A DNA stretch of 64,000 nucleotides, from the NCBI GenBank assembly GCA_040219575.1, contig JAVJSD010000042.1:1-64000 (forward strand), given 5' to 3'. The notes beneath the pieces were generated by a model, which had not been told where the DNA came from, did no database searches, and saw only the letters and a list, made by a program, of their open reading frames with translations. This document shows, piece by piece, positions 54,131-62,260 of the stretch (position 1 is its first letter; each line of letters opens with the position of its first letter). The translations under genes and the position numbers were made by a program. Source of the DNA: JAVJSD01 sp040219575 (GTDB taxonomy: Bacteria; Planctomycetota; Planctomycetia; Pirellulales; Pirellulaceae).

Positions 54131-55507
54131 TCAGAACGCGATCCCGCTGCGGAGCATGAAGGAGTCTTTCAACGTGAAGTTCGAGGCGGGCATCTCGGCG
54201 AAAACCACTTCGCGATCGAAGACGTAGCCCATTTCGAAGAAGCCCTTCAGCGTGCTGGCGTTGTTGACCCACTCCAACCCGCCGATGACGCGAAGGTCGT
54301 TGATGTCGGTTCGGACCGAACCGGTGGGATATTCGAGCGTCCAGGAGCCATAGCCGTATTCGCCCGAGACGTACCACCACACTTCGGTGGTGCCGATCGT
54401 GATCAGGTATTGCGCGAGTTTTGGTTTGGGGAAATACACGTCGAAGCGAACGCGGTCGTTGGGCGTCCAGACGAATCCGCCCGCCGGCAGGAGCTTGATG
54501 CGGACGCGGTCGAGGTACTCGATGCCGCCTTTGATCGTGAACTTGGGAGTCACGTGATACACGAACAGCGTTTTCCCGATCAAGCGAATGCTGTCATGAT
54601 TGACCGCGCCGAAATCGCTGAAGACGCCGATTGTGCCCGAGAACTCGCCGCCGAAGCGGGGCGACGCCATGGGATTCCAATCGAACGTGGCGAAGGTGCT
54701 GTAGGCCCGCGGCGGCAGATCGACCAAGATCGGCGGCGAGGGACCATTCCAGAAGTGAAACACGAACGCCGGCGTGATCGAGATCGGATAACCGCTGTAG
54801 ACGAAATTCGGAATGTTGATCGTGGTGGCGGCCTCGATGTCGTTGGTGTTCATCTCGTCGCCGCGGTCGCCGTACACCCAGGTATGCACCACGCGGAAGT
54901 CTTCGAGCAGTTTCAGGTAGGGGCCCGGCTGAGCGCCGCCTTGTTGGCCGAACCAGCCCTGCCCCAAGGGGTTCTGCGGCATCACATTCGGGTAGCCGTT
55001 GGGATAGAGCGCGCCCGGCTGCTGGGGAAACGCCTGTCCGCCCGGGGGAGCGTAAAGCGGCTGCGTCGGCGGACCAAAGCCGGTCGTCGGCGGCAGCCCC
55101 GAAGGCGACTGCGGGAATCCGAGCGCCGGCGACGCCTGCGTGGCGGCGCCTTGCGTGGTCGAAAAGGGATCGAACGGCGGCTGTTGCAACAGCGCCGGCG
55201 CGCTGTTGGCGGGTACGCCGCCGGGAGCGGTGTACCCAGGCGTGGCGTACCCAGGCGTGGTGTATCCGGGTGCGGTTACTCCATTGAACGGGGCCGTCGG
55301 CGGCGGAACCGCCTGCAGACCACCGCTGACGCCAGGTTGGGCGGCGCCGACGCCCGGCTGAAGCACCGTGTTCGCGGCGGCGCTTCCACTCGGGAAGCGC
55401 ACCGCCTGCGCCCAGCAGGGAGCCGCCGTCACGAACAGGGCCGCTGTCAGCAGCCCGCGCAGAATTCCGGCTGAATTGGGCACGATGCCTAAAGTTCCGA
55501 CGAGCAA
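54131..55507 (-). CDS. Outer-membrane beta-barrel-like protein, paralogue 2
   Basis: A 458-residue paralogue of the gene at 52835. A signal segment (LLTAALFVTAAPCWAQ) is followed by about 140 residues rich in Pro, Gly, Ala and Gln, including the repeat PGYTTPGYATPGYTAPG, probably a surface or periplasmic linker. The C-terminal 280 residues are the barrel-like domain shared with the neighbour, ending DSFMLRSGIAF. There is no ATG near the signal segment: the frame begins with TTG at 55507, and a GTG at 55483 is an alternative. The 87-base gap to the next gene suggests a two-gene transcription unit. Confidence 0.75.
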   Translation of the reverse strand: MLVGTLGIVPNSAGILRGLLTAALFVTAAPCWAQAVRFPSGSAAANTVLQPGVGAAQPGVSGGLQAVPPPTAPFNGVTAPGYTTPGYATPGYTAPGGVPANSAPALLQQPPFDPFSTTQGAATQASPALGFPQSPSGLPPTTGFGPPTQPLYAPPGGQAFPQQPGALYPNGYPNVMPQNPLGQGWFGQQGGAQPGPYLKLLEDFRVVHTWVYGDRGDEMNTNDIEAATTINIPNFVYSGYPISITPAFVFHFWNGPSPPILVDLPPRAYSTFATFDWNPMASPRFGGEFSGTIGVFSDFGAVNHDSIRLIGKTLFVYHVTPKFTIKGGIEYLDRVRIKLLPAGGFVWTPNDRVRFDVYFPKPKLAQYLITIGTTEVWWYVSGEYGYGSWTLEYPTGSVRTDINDLRVIGGLEWVNNASTLKGFFEMGYVFDREVVFAEMPASNFTLKDSFMLRSGIAF

Positions 55508-55957
55508 TTGGACGAGAAAAGACGATTGCGATGGGGCGGTGTAAGTATCACTCGCTCTTCACAGCGTCAAGAGCGATTCGCAGCGACCTCGCCTCCAAGT
55601 CCGAACTCGTCGCGCCCAATCTCTTCGACGGCAGAAACTTGCGTCGAATCCCGCTCTTTCCTCGCGGCGCGGTCGCCGTTCTCGTCCACGTGCCGCGAGC
55701 CTTGCCGCATCTCGCGCATTCCCGCTAGCCGACCCATCGCTCGCGTTTGCGGGGCTTGTGGTTTACTTCGGTTCCGCCTCTTTCACGATCAGGGCGCCGA
55801 CGAGTTCTCCGTCGGCGCGGATCCGCGGAAATGATTGCGGTCCGCCGCGACTAGCGGATATCATGACGGGCGGCGGCGTCGGTCCGCCGCGACACGCTCA
55901 ACGTCGCCCTTCACCTCCTCCTCGCAAACAGGCGAACGCACCGCCGTTCGGACCGCC
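55508..55957. other. Intergenic region, divergent promoters expected
   Basis: This 450-base gap separates the minus-strand barrel gene from the plus-strand cupin-like gene. Open frames across it lack protein-like patterns. A short direct repeat (ggtccgccgcgac) occurs near 55838 and 55880. No promoter elements could be assigned. Confidence 0.45.
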
Positions 55958-56710
55958 ATGCCCAGCCTCACACGTCGGCAGTTTACGCAGCAATCGCTAG
56001 GCGGTTTGCTGGCCTTCTCGCTCATCGAAACCGCCCTGCAGTGCGACGTGCTGGCGGCCAGCGTCAAGCCCGAGATCGTGGCCTGGCTCAAGGAGATTCA
56101 CCAGCTCGGCGTCGACCTCAAGGCGTCGAAGATGAAACAGGTCGCGTGGCAGAAGCAAATCGAGACGCTCTACGGCCGTGTTGAATTGAAAGAGCTGCTG
56201 GCGCTGATCGACTTCGAGGAGCTGACCAAACGGCTCAAGCTGTTGGACCAAGGCGCGCTCAGCCTGCGCTTCAGCTTCGACACCACCGAGGGACCGTCGC
56301 AGTACTCATTCGGCAAACAGATCTTCGCGCTGAAAGAGGGATGCAGCGTCGTGCCGCACGGGCACAACAACATGGCCACCGCGTTTCTGGTGCTGAAAGG
56401 GAATTTCCACGGCCGGCACTACGACCGGCTGGCCGACGAAGAGGAGCACTTTCTGATTCGTCCGACCATCGACGAGAAGTTCGGGCCCGGCGGCTGCTCC
56501 ACCGTTTCCGATTTCAAGGACAACATTCACTGGTTCAAGGCGCTCGACGGGCCGTCGTTCATCTTCAACATCCATGTGTTCCACAAGGAAGGCGACAGCG
56601 ACAAGCTGACCGGACGCGTGTACGTTGATCCCGACGGCGAGAGCGTGGAAGGGGGCATGATCCGCGCCCCGCGCATCGATTACAAGACGGCCGTGCAGAA
56701 GTACGGCTGA
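55958..56710 (+). CDS. Tat-exported cupin-like protein
   Basis: A 250-residue protein with a Tat-like signal (LTRRQFTQQSLGGLLAFSL). A helical region (about residues 45-105) precedes a beta-rich domain. The segment SVVPHGHNNMATAFLVLKGNFHGRHYDRL has the H-x-H...G pattern and glycine of a cupin metal site, and LIRPTIDEKFGPGG follows. The function is not known; a metal-dependent dioxygenase-like or sensor role is conceivable. The ATG at 55958 directly precedes the twin-Arg motif. An inverted repeat follows the gene. Confidence 0.72.
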   Translation: MPSLTRRQFTQQSLGGLLAFSLIETALQCDVLAASVKPEIVAWLKEIHQLGVDLKASKMKQVAWQKQIETLYGRVELKELLALIDFEELTKRLKLLDQGALSLRFSFDTTEGPSQYSFGKQIFALKEGCSVVPHGHNNMATAFLVLKGNFHGRHYDRLADEEEHFLIRPTIDEKFGPGGCSTVSDFKDNIHWFKALDGPSFIFNIHVFHKEGDSDKLTGRVYVDPDGESVEGGMIRAPRIDYKTAVQKYG

Positions 56711-56728
56711 GGCGATTGGGTGAAGGCA

Positions 56729-56851
56729 AGGGTAAAAGGTAAAAGGTAAAAGGTAAAAGTGAAGTTGGGCGGCGGCGCGTTCCTGTCTTGCGACATGCGG
56801 GCATCGCTTTTCTTCTTCGACTTTTACCTTTTACCTTTTTACTTTTACCTT
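56729..56851. repeat. Inverted purine/pyrimidine repeat (aaaaggt / accttt)
   Basis: ggtaaaaggtaaaaggtaaa continuing to 56760 is an approximate reverse complement of cttttaccttttaccttttt continuing to 56851. The latter is identical over 31 bases to 9428-9458. Together they form a long stem around about 60 bases and could terminate transcription of the cupin-like gene. Directly after, gccggacgc-type units repeat between 56852 and 56910. Confidence 0.75.
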
Positions 56852-56999
56852 GCCGGACGCCGGACGCCGGACGCCCATCGCCGGACGCCCATCGCCCATC
56901 GCCGGACGCGCGCCGAGCGGCGCGGTGGACGTTTCGCGTCCGGCGTCGTCAAGTTTTCTTGCGGCGAACGCCGCCCTGCGACAAGTCCTCGAAGCGGCG

Positions 57000-58217
57000 T
57001 TAGTGCGTCTCGGTTTCGCGATCGTGGCCAGCGATTCGCGTCAAACCGGCGGAGGCGTCCTGGAGTGTGCCGCTCAGGCGGTCGAGCGTTTCGGCGACGA
57101 AGAGCAACATCTCGTTTCGCGCCTGCACTCCCAATTCGACGCACGCGGCCCCGCTTTGGGCCGCTGCCTCCCGGACTTCGACGGAGAACACGTCCGCTAC
57201 CCGCGTGCGGACCGTCTCTCCAACGAAGCTTTGATCCTTACCCTCCGTCTTGGCCGTCGACGACGCGGCGCCATTCCAGTAGTCGCTGTAGGCCTGCTCG
57301 AATTCCGCTTCATCGTAGCGGTGGGCGTCGTCGTAGTTCCACTCTTCGCCGGCCGTTACCTCGGCCGCGGGCGTCGCGGCGCCGCCCGGCGTGTAGTCGC
57401 CGGTCGCGTACCAGTCGTAGTACTCGTTCTCGTAGTCGTAGCCCGAATCGTAGTCGTAGCCCGAATCGTAGTTGTAGTCGTCCCAGGCCTGCGGGCTGTT
57501 GGCCACGGCGCCGGCCGCGTCGGTCGTCGCGACATCGTCCAACTGCTGCTCGTCGCCGAACATCACGGCGTCGTAGACGGGATCGTGCTCGGCGCGGTAG
57601 GTGTACGCCTCGGAGGATTGAGCGCGGGACTCAGCGGTTACGGAGTCTGCTGTTGGCGACTCCTCGGCCATCGGGCAGGAGTAGCGGAATCCGTACTCGT
57701 CGTCGTACAGATAGTCCTCGTAGCAATCGTATCCGTAGCAATCGTAGCCGTAGCAGTCGTATCCGAAGCAGTCGTAGTCTTCGTAGACGTAGTCGTCGGC
57801 GTAGGCGGCTTCCGGATCGAGTCCGCCATGGCGACTGTCGGCCGAGAGGTTGTCCTCGGCGTCGGCCGCGCGGTCGACTTCAACCAGGTTCTCGCCCTGG
57901 GCGGCGTTCGCCGAACTCGACGTTTCACCGACCGCCGGTTGGTCGTCGGCGGCGTCGTGAAACAGGTACTCGTCGAGAAAGTCGTAGCCGTAGAGTTCGT
58001 AGAGATAGTCGTCGTAGATGTCGGCGCCGGCGTCGCGGTAGTTCTCGTAATAGTCCTCGTCGCGGGGCGGGGAATGCTTGACGTCGCGATCGGACCTCTC
58101 GGCCACGCCGGCGTCCCAAAGCGTGACGATGATTTGACAATGCGCTGTCGATACGGCCAGCATCGAGATCGCCAGCGAGCCGAACAGCAAGGTGAGAGCA
58201 AAACAGGGGCGGGTCAT
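57000..58217 (-). CDS. Secreted Tyr/Asp/Cys-rich repeat protein
   Basis: A 405-residue acidic protein that I do not recognise. After a signal peptide (ALTLLFGSLAISMLAVSTAHC), the region of residues 33-280 is extremely rich in Tyr and Asp. At about residues 146-167 the unit YDCYG/F repeats four times in a row (YDCFGYDCYGYDCYGYDCYE), and near 245-265 the unit DSGYDY repeats. The codons repeat as near-identical DNA units (57718-57782 and 57426-57480). The last 70 residues are different: an amphipathic helical segment ending LDRLSGTLQDASAGLTRIAG. The composition suggests an extracellular adhesive, metal-binding or cross-linkable protein; this is inference. ATG 58217 was chosen because it begins the signal peptide. 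Confidence 0.8.
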   Translation of the reverse strand: MTRPCFALTLLFGSLAISMLAVSTAHCQIIVTLWDAGVAERSDRDVKHSPPRDEDYYENYRDAGADIYDDYLYELYGYDFLDEYLFHDAADDQPAVGETSSSANAAQGENLVEVDRAADAEDNLSADSRHGGLDPEAAYADDYVYEDYDCFGYDCYGYDCYGYDCYEDYLYDDEYGFRYSCPMAEESPTADSVTAESRAQSSEAYTYRAEHDPVYDAVMFGDEQQLDDVATTDAAGAVANSPQAWDDYNYDSGYDYDSGYDYENEYYDWYATGDYTPGGAATPAAEVTAGEEWNYDDAHRYDEAEFEQAYSDYWNGAASSTAKTEGKDQSFVGETVRTRVADVFSVEVREAAAQSGAACVELGVQARNEMLLFVAETLDRLSGTLQDASAGLTRIAGHDRETETH

Positions 58218-58372
58218 TCGATTCGTCCTCCAGACGGTATCCGTGCGGGATTGCGGGCGTTTTTGAGTTGGCAGTCCGCGACATCCGGCGCCGTGCTCCT
58301 GGCGAGCCTCCATGGCGGGGTCGCGCGTCGCAACGCAGAGAATGCGTCGCCGCAGAAATAGCTATCGGAGGA

Positions 58373-58401
58373 CCTTGATCTATCCCATTAGGCAATCAAG
58401 G
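58373..58401. other. Small inverted repeat upstream of the Tyr-rich gene
   Basis: ccttgat (58373-58379) and atcaagg (58395-58401) form a 7-bp stem with a 15-base loop in the 293-base gap between the Tyr-rich gene and the small secreted paralogue. It could be an operator or leader element. Confidence 0.3.
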
Positions 58402-58510
58402 CAATGCAGAAAAGCTGGGGAGCCTTGCGGCCGCTTCCGACGACCAGGCAGTCCGGAGAAAGATGCAGGGAGGTAGCGCCGGTAACGTTCGTATCGGCTG
58501 GCCGAAGGGC

Positions 58511-58924
58511 CTATTCGGTGGCGGGGGAAAGCACGCGAATGTCGGTCACGGGTTCGCTCAGCGCGCGATCGAAGCGGCTGAGGCTGCCCAGGCCCAACTC
58601 CATGCGCAAGCCCGGCCGGATGGCCCCCATCAGCACCAGCATTTCACCGAGTCCCGACTGTCGCCCCTGCGTGGCGCCGAGGAAATAGACCCTGGCCGGC
58701 TGGCTGAAGTGCACGCCATCGGTGGAGACGGCGGCGCGCGTTTCGCCCGTACGGGGGTCGATCACCGTCAGTCGAAAGGTGCGGGCCGTCGTGCGGACGA
58801 GCAGTTGCTGTCCCTCGGTGAGCGCGGGAAGCGAAACCTGCGGCGCGGCGGGCGGCGGCGCCGGCAACGTGGAAGAGGTCACGCTGGCGAGGATCGAGAT
58901 TGCGGCCGCCCAACAGAATGCCAT
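58511..58924 (-). CDS. Small secreted protein, tandem paralogue A
   Basis: A 137-residue exported protein. The N-terminal hydrophobic segment (MAFCWAAAISILASVTSS) is followed by a beta-rich domain: GQQLLVRTTARTFRLTVIDPRTGETRAAVSTDG, then VYFLGATQGRQ, EMLVLMGAIRPGLRMELGLG and SLSRFDRALSEPVTDIRVLS. It aligns over its whole length with the next gene upstream (59255-59653). The function is unknown; the order strand-turn-strand suggests a small beta barrel. The ATG at 58924 was preferred to an upstream start. Confidence 0.78.
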   Translation of the reverse strand: MAFCWAAAISILASVTSSTLPAPPPAAPQVSLPALTEGQQLLVRTTARTFRLTVIDPRTGETRAAVSTDGVHFSQPARVYFLGATQGRQSGLGEMLVLMGAIRPGLRMELGLGSLSRFDRALSEPVTDIRVLSPATE

Positions 58925-59254
58925 CGAAGTTCCACAGGCTGACAAGGAATCGACTAACAATGCGCCGTATTCTCGGCCTAATCGCTACAGAGTAGCGGCT
59001 CGAGGCTCGCTCGGTGCGTTCGACGCCCTACGTCCTTGGATGTTAGTGATTAACTCGATTCTGTCAATTGAAAACGTTGTGGGCTTCGCGACGATTGCGC
59101 GCATCGATCCGCGTGGTTCACCTGTTGAAGGATCGCGCGGGGATAAGAAAAAAACGGCCGGAGACACTCGACGAGAGATGTCCCCGGCCGTCACATCAAT
59201 GGACGATCCTTGGCTCTTGCAGCCCAGGCGGCGCGGCGGCCGCGATCGACTCGG
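58925..59254. other. Gap between tandem paralogues
   Basis: These 330 bases hold no plausible gene. The half nearest gene B carries its rho-independent terminator (59148-59191). The part nearest gene A (about 58950-59100) is more AT-rich and probably contains the promoter of gene A. Confidence 0.5.
59148..59191 (-). terminator. Rho-independent terminator of paralogue B
   Basis: On the minus strand, acggccggggaca pairs with tgtctccggccgt (one mismatch) around a 12-base loop, followed by a run of seven T. It lies 64 bases after the stop of the gene at 59255-59653 and separates it from its tandem paralogue, so the two are transcribed independently. Confidence 0.88.
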
Positions 59255-59653
59255 TTACTCCGCGGCGTCGGACAGCAGCCGCACTTGCGTTACCGGTTCG
59301 GTGAAGGCGCGATCGAAGCGGCTCAGGCTGCCGAGTCCCAATTCCACGCGCAGCCCCGGTTTGATCTGCCCCATCAGCACCAGCATCTCGCCGCCGCGCG
59401 GCTGCCGGCCCTGGGTGGCGCCCAGAAAGTAGACCTTCGCCGGCTGACTGAAATCGACGCCGTCGGTTGATACCGCGGCGCGGGTTTCGCCGGTTTTGGG
59501 ATCGACGACCGTCAGCCGATAGACGCGCGCCTCCGTGCGTACTTCCAATTCTTGACCTACGTTTAAGCCCCGCAGCGATACGTCCTGCCCGGTGGAACCG
59601 GCGCCGATTGAGGCAGCGAGTATCGACAGAGCAGCAGCGCAAGTGAGTCCCAT
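59255..59653 (-). CDS. Small secreted protein, tandem paralogue B
   Basis: A 132-residue exported protein with signal segment MGLTCAAALSILAASIGAG. The mature part, GQELEVRTEARVYRLTVVDPKTGETRAAVSTDG then VYFLGATQGRQPRGGEMLVLMG and LGSLSRFDRAFTEPVTQVRLLS, is about 70 percent identical by eye to paralogue A, and the DNA is also clearly similar, so this is a tandem duplication. The function is unknown. It has its own terminator. The ATG at 59653 precedes the signal segment; longer frames upstream do not look coding. Confidence 0.8.
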   Translation of the reverse strand: MGLTCAAALSILAASIGAGSTGQDVSLRGLNVGQELEVRTEARVYRLTVVDPKTGETRAAVSTDGVDFSQPAKVYFLGATQGRQPRGGEMLVLMGQIKPGLRVELGLGSLSRFDRAFTEPVTQVRLLSDAAE

Positions 59654-59889
59654 TGATGTGGCCTCCCCAGAGGTTTGCCGCGAACGCGGCGGTAGTCGAA
59701 AAGAATCAGACGGGACCCAAAATGTACGTTGAAAAGCAGGGCAAGGCGCGAAAACTTTAGCGGTTCCGGTGAGAAATCCGGGGGCCATCCACATTTCGCC
59801 GCCCGTTCGCTCGACACGATCGATGCAGCCCCACCGCCGACGCGGCGGATCGTCGGGCTAAACGGAATCGATCGAAACGACGCGATGTG

Positions 59890-61005
59890 CTACGCGTCGC
59901 GGTTGCGCAGGTCAGTCGAGCAGACATCGACGCGGAACCGCTCCGGCGGCGCCTCTTCGCAAAGCGCCCTCAGCGCCTTGGGCAGTTGCATGGTATCGAT
60001 CGTGCGGAAGACTCCGTCGATGGTTCGGCCGAAGAACAGGAACCTGCACTCCTGCTCGGCGAGCGTTTCAATGCAGCCGTCTCTTTGACCAGGATCGCCG
60101 TCGTAATAGCTTGGATCGGCGATCCGCAACATCGTGTCCGCCCCCACAAGGAACGTCGCGCCGGGAAACAACAACGCCTTCTCGGCGAATGTCGGCGCGC
60201 GGGTGACCCAGACGGCGCCGTGCGGCAGCATTTGGGCGACGCGGTGCGTCGCCGAGTAGCGCCCCAGCGGCGGCTTGTCGACGTTGTCGACCGAGATTTC
60301 GAATTCCACCGTCGCGCCGGTCAACTGGGCGGCGATCTCCGCCATCTGTCGATGCCCCTCGTGCGCCGGATTGAAGGCGCCCGGAAAAATCAATCCCGAG
60401 GTGTGACGGTCGTCCTCCGCCGCGTCGCCGGCGCAGACGGCGTCGAGGGCGCCGTCGCGCAACGCGTGCCAGTCCTCCGCCGGCAATATCTGGTTCAGCT
60501 GCCGCGATTCGATTTCGAGGCGCTTTTCGAGCGATTCCAGAAGAGCCGCGACGGCCTCCTTCTGGCGCGCCAGCCGCGTCGAGGCCTGCAACGTCAAGTC
60601 CACAACGTGGAGTGGTTGAATGACGTCGCCCGGTTCACGACGAGCGGCGCCCAGGAAGATGCGTCCATCGAGGCGAGGCGGCGCGTGGGGGCCGAGATGC
60701 CCCGTGATCGACATCGCCAGATCCGCCTCCGGCGTGTTTCGCAACACGCCGACGGCCATCTGCCGCGCCACGGTCTCGCTGACCGGCCCCGGATGCTCGA
60801 GATCCCGCGCGTCGACGTCGAGCCAGCCGGCCTTGGTGGCGTTGCGGTAGGTGACCGCGGAGCCGCAATGCCAACTTGAAATGCCCGGCACGCGCGACAG
60901 CGCGCCGCTGACGAGGCCGGCGGTGCAGCTCTCGGCGAACACCACGCGGATCTCGCACTCCGCCAGTCGCCGCGCGATGCGCTGGGCCAATTTCGCAACC
61001 GTCAT
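59890..61005 (-). CDS. Fused NMN deamidase (CinA C-domain) and NadD-like adenylyltransferase
   Basis: A 371-residue fusion. Residues 1-160 are a CinA C-terminal/PncC domain, which deamidates nicotinamide mononucleotide to nicotinate mononucleotide: FAESCTAGLVSGAL (catalytic Ser26), VPGISSWHCGSAVTYRNATK and MSITGHLGP. Residues 205-371 are a nucleotidyltransferase of the NadD type: FPGAFNPAHEGH with the HxGH motif at 215-218, FLVGADTMLRI and a C-terminal VCSTDLR resembling the ISSTxIR motif. The two activities are consecutive steps of NAD salvage (NMN to NaMN to NaAD). ATG 61005 gives the standard PncC start. It is divergent from the EamA transporter. Confidence 0.88.
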   Translation of the reverse strand: MTVAKLAQRIARRLAECEIRVVFAESCTAGLVSGALSRVPGISSWHCGSAVTYRNATKAGWLDVDARDLEHPGPVSETVARQMAVGVLRNTPEADLAMSITGHLGPHAPPRLDGRIFLGAARREPGDVIQPLHVVDLTLQASTRLARQKEAVAALLESLEKRLEIESRQLNQILPAEDWHALRDGALDAVCAGDAAEDDRHTSGLIFPGAFNPAHEGHRQMAEIAAQLTGATVEFEISVDNVDKPPLGRYSATHRVAQMLPHGAVWVTRAPTFAEKALLFPGATFLVGADTMLRIADPSYYDGDPGQRDGCIETLAEQECRFLFFGRTIDGVFRTIDTMQLPKALRALCEEAPPERFRVDVCSTDLRNRDA

Positions 61006-61093
61006 CTCGCTCGTCTCGATTTCATCCGTTCTTCTCGTCCATCGCCAACTCCGTCGCCTCGTCAGTCTCGCCGGCGGCAACTAGAATACGCGT

Positions 61094-62131
61094 GTGACCG
61101 CCCGCCAACCTTCCCCCACCGCTCCTCAAAAAAAGTCGCCCGCCGGTGGGCGCGGCGCCGCGCTCGGCGAAAGGTTGCTCGATCCGGTGGTGATGGGGAC
61201 CATTTGCGGGTTGCTGTCGGCGGTGGGCTACACGCTGGCCAATGTCTGCCTCCGGGCGGCGACCGGCATTGATCCGACGTGGGTCTCGTTTCTGAAATCC
61301 GTGCCCACCATCGTTCTGGTGGCGCCGTGGCTCGCCATTCTAGCAGGACGTGGCGAGACCTTGCTTCCCTCGTGGCGGATGTTGGGCCTGATCGCGGTCG
61401 CCGGCGCATTCGGCCAACTGGCGGGCAATGTGGCGTTTCAGTGGTCGTTGGGCATTGTGGGCATTGCGTTGGCGGTGCCGCTGACGCTGGGAACGATCAT
61501 TCTCAGCGGCGCCATCCTCGGCCGCGTCTTCTTGCGCGAGTCGGTCACGCTGCGGATGGTCGGATCGATCGTGATTCTGATTTGCGCCATCTTCGTGTTG
61601 TCGACCGGGGCGAAGGCCGCCTATGAATCGATCACGCAGGCGGCCGGCGAGGGCCTGTTGCTGCTGCTGGCGGGAGTCGGCGCGGCGCTGCTTTCCGGCG
61701 TCGCCTATGCGACGCTCGGCGTGGCGATTCGCTACGGTGTGACGGCCGGCATGTCGCAGCCGACGACGTTGATGACCGTCGCGCTGGTCGGCGTGGTGAT
61801 GCTGGGGGCGCTGGCGGCGAGGCGGATCGGCGTCGAGGGCATGCTCGCCACGACGCCGCTGGACCTGTCGATCATGCTCGGCGCCGGCGTCTTCAACGCG
61901 ATCGCCTTCATCGCGCTCACCAAGGCGCTGCACTTGATTCCGATCGTGTATGTGAACGCGCTCAACGCGACGCAGGCCACGATGGCGGCCGTCTGCGGCG
62001 TGTTGATTTTTCAGGAGGCGCTTTCCGAATCGCTATTGTTCGGGGTCTTGCTGACCATCGCCGGCCTGATCCTGATGCGGGGCAAGAAACGGCAACCGAA
62101 CGATCCCCAAGCCGAGATCGGCGACGACTGA
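61094..62131 (+). CDS. DMT superfamily transporter (EamA)
   Basis: A 345-residue inner-membrane protein with about ten hydrophobic segments in two EamA halves. The first begins ICGLLSAVGYTLANVCLRAA and includes GQLAGNVAFQWSLGIVGIALAVPLT; the second includes LLAGVGAALLSGVAYATLGVAIR and FNAIAFIALTKALHLIPIVYVNALNATQATMAAVCGVLIFQE. It likely exports or imports a small metabolite; the substrate is unknown. The start is GTG at 61094. The 88-base gap to the divergent PncC-NadD gene would hold both promoters. Confidence 0.9.
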   Translation: MTARQPSPTAPQKKSPAGGRGAALGERLLDPVVMGTICGLLSAVGYTLANVCLRAATGIDPTWVSFLKSVPTIVLVAPWLAILAGRGETLLPSWRMLGLIAVAGAFGQLAGNVAFQWSLGIVGIALAVPLTLGTIILSGAILGRVFLRESVTLRMVGSIVILICAIFVLSTGAKAAYESITQAAGEGLLLLLAGVGAALLSGVAYATLGVAIRYGVTAGMSQPTTLMTVALVGVVMLGALAARRIGVEGMLATTPLDLSIMLGAGVFNAIAFIALTKALHLIPIVYVNALNATQATMAAVCGVLIFQEALSESLLFGVLLTIAGLILMRGKKRQPNDPQAEIGDD

Positions 62132-62177
62132 TTGCGACGCGGCGAAACTCGCCCGGTGCAGCTTGTTCGTTCAACGC

Positions 62178-62250
62178 CGTCGGAAGTCTCACGACTTCCG
62201 CTACGAAGTCTCACGACTTCCGCTACGAAGTCTCACCGCTACGAAGTTTC
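62178..62250. repeat. Tandem hairpin repeat (ggaagtctcacgacttcc family)
   Basis: ggaagtctcacgacttccgc occurs from about 62178, with a second, slightly different direct copy about 23 bases later and then degenerate partial copies. Each is ggaagtc-tcac-gacttcc, the reverse orientation of the GTGA-loop hairpins elsewhere in the window. It lies between the convergent EamA and WD40 genes and may act as a terminator for either. Confidence 0.8.
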
Positions 62251-62260
62251 CGGACAAAGT

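Noticed and set aside
55508..55834. 108-codon frame upstream of the cupin-like gene
   Set aside because: Ser/Arg-rich translation without pattern, lying in a region expected to hold divergent promoters.
56759..58361. Long plus-strand frames opposite the Tyr-rich gene
   Set aside because: They are antisense to the YDC repeats, giving Arg/Ser or Val/Ile-rich strings. The minus strand has a signal peptide and a coherent start.
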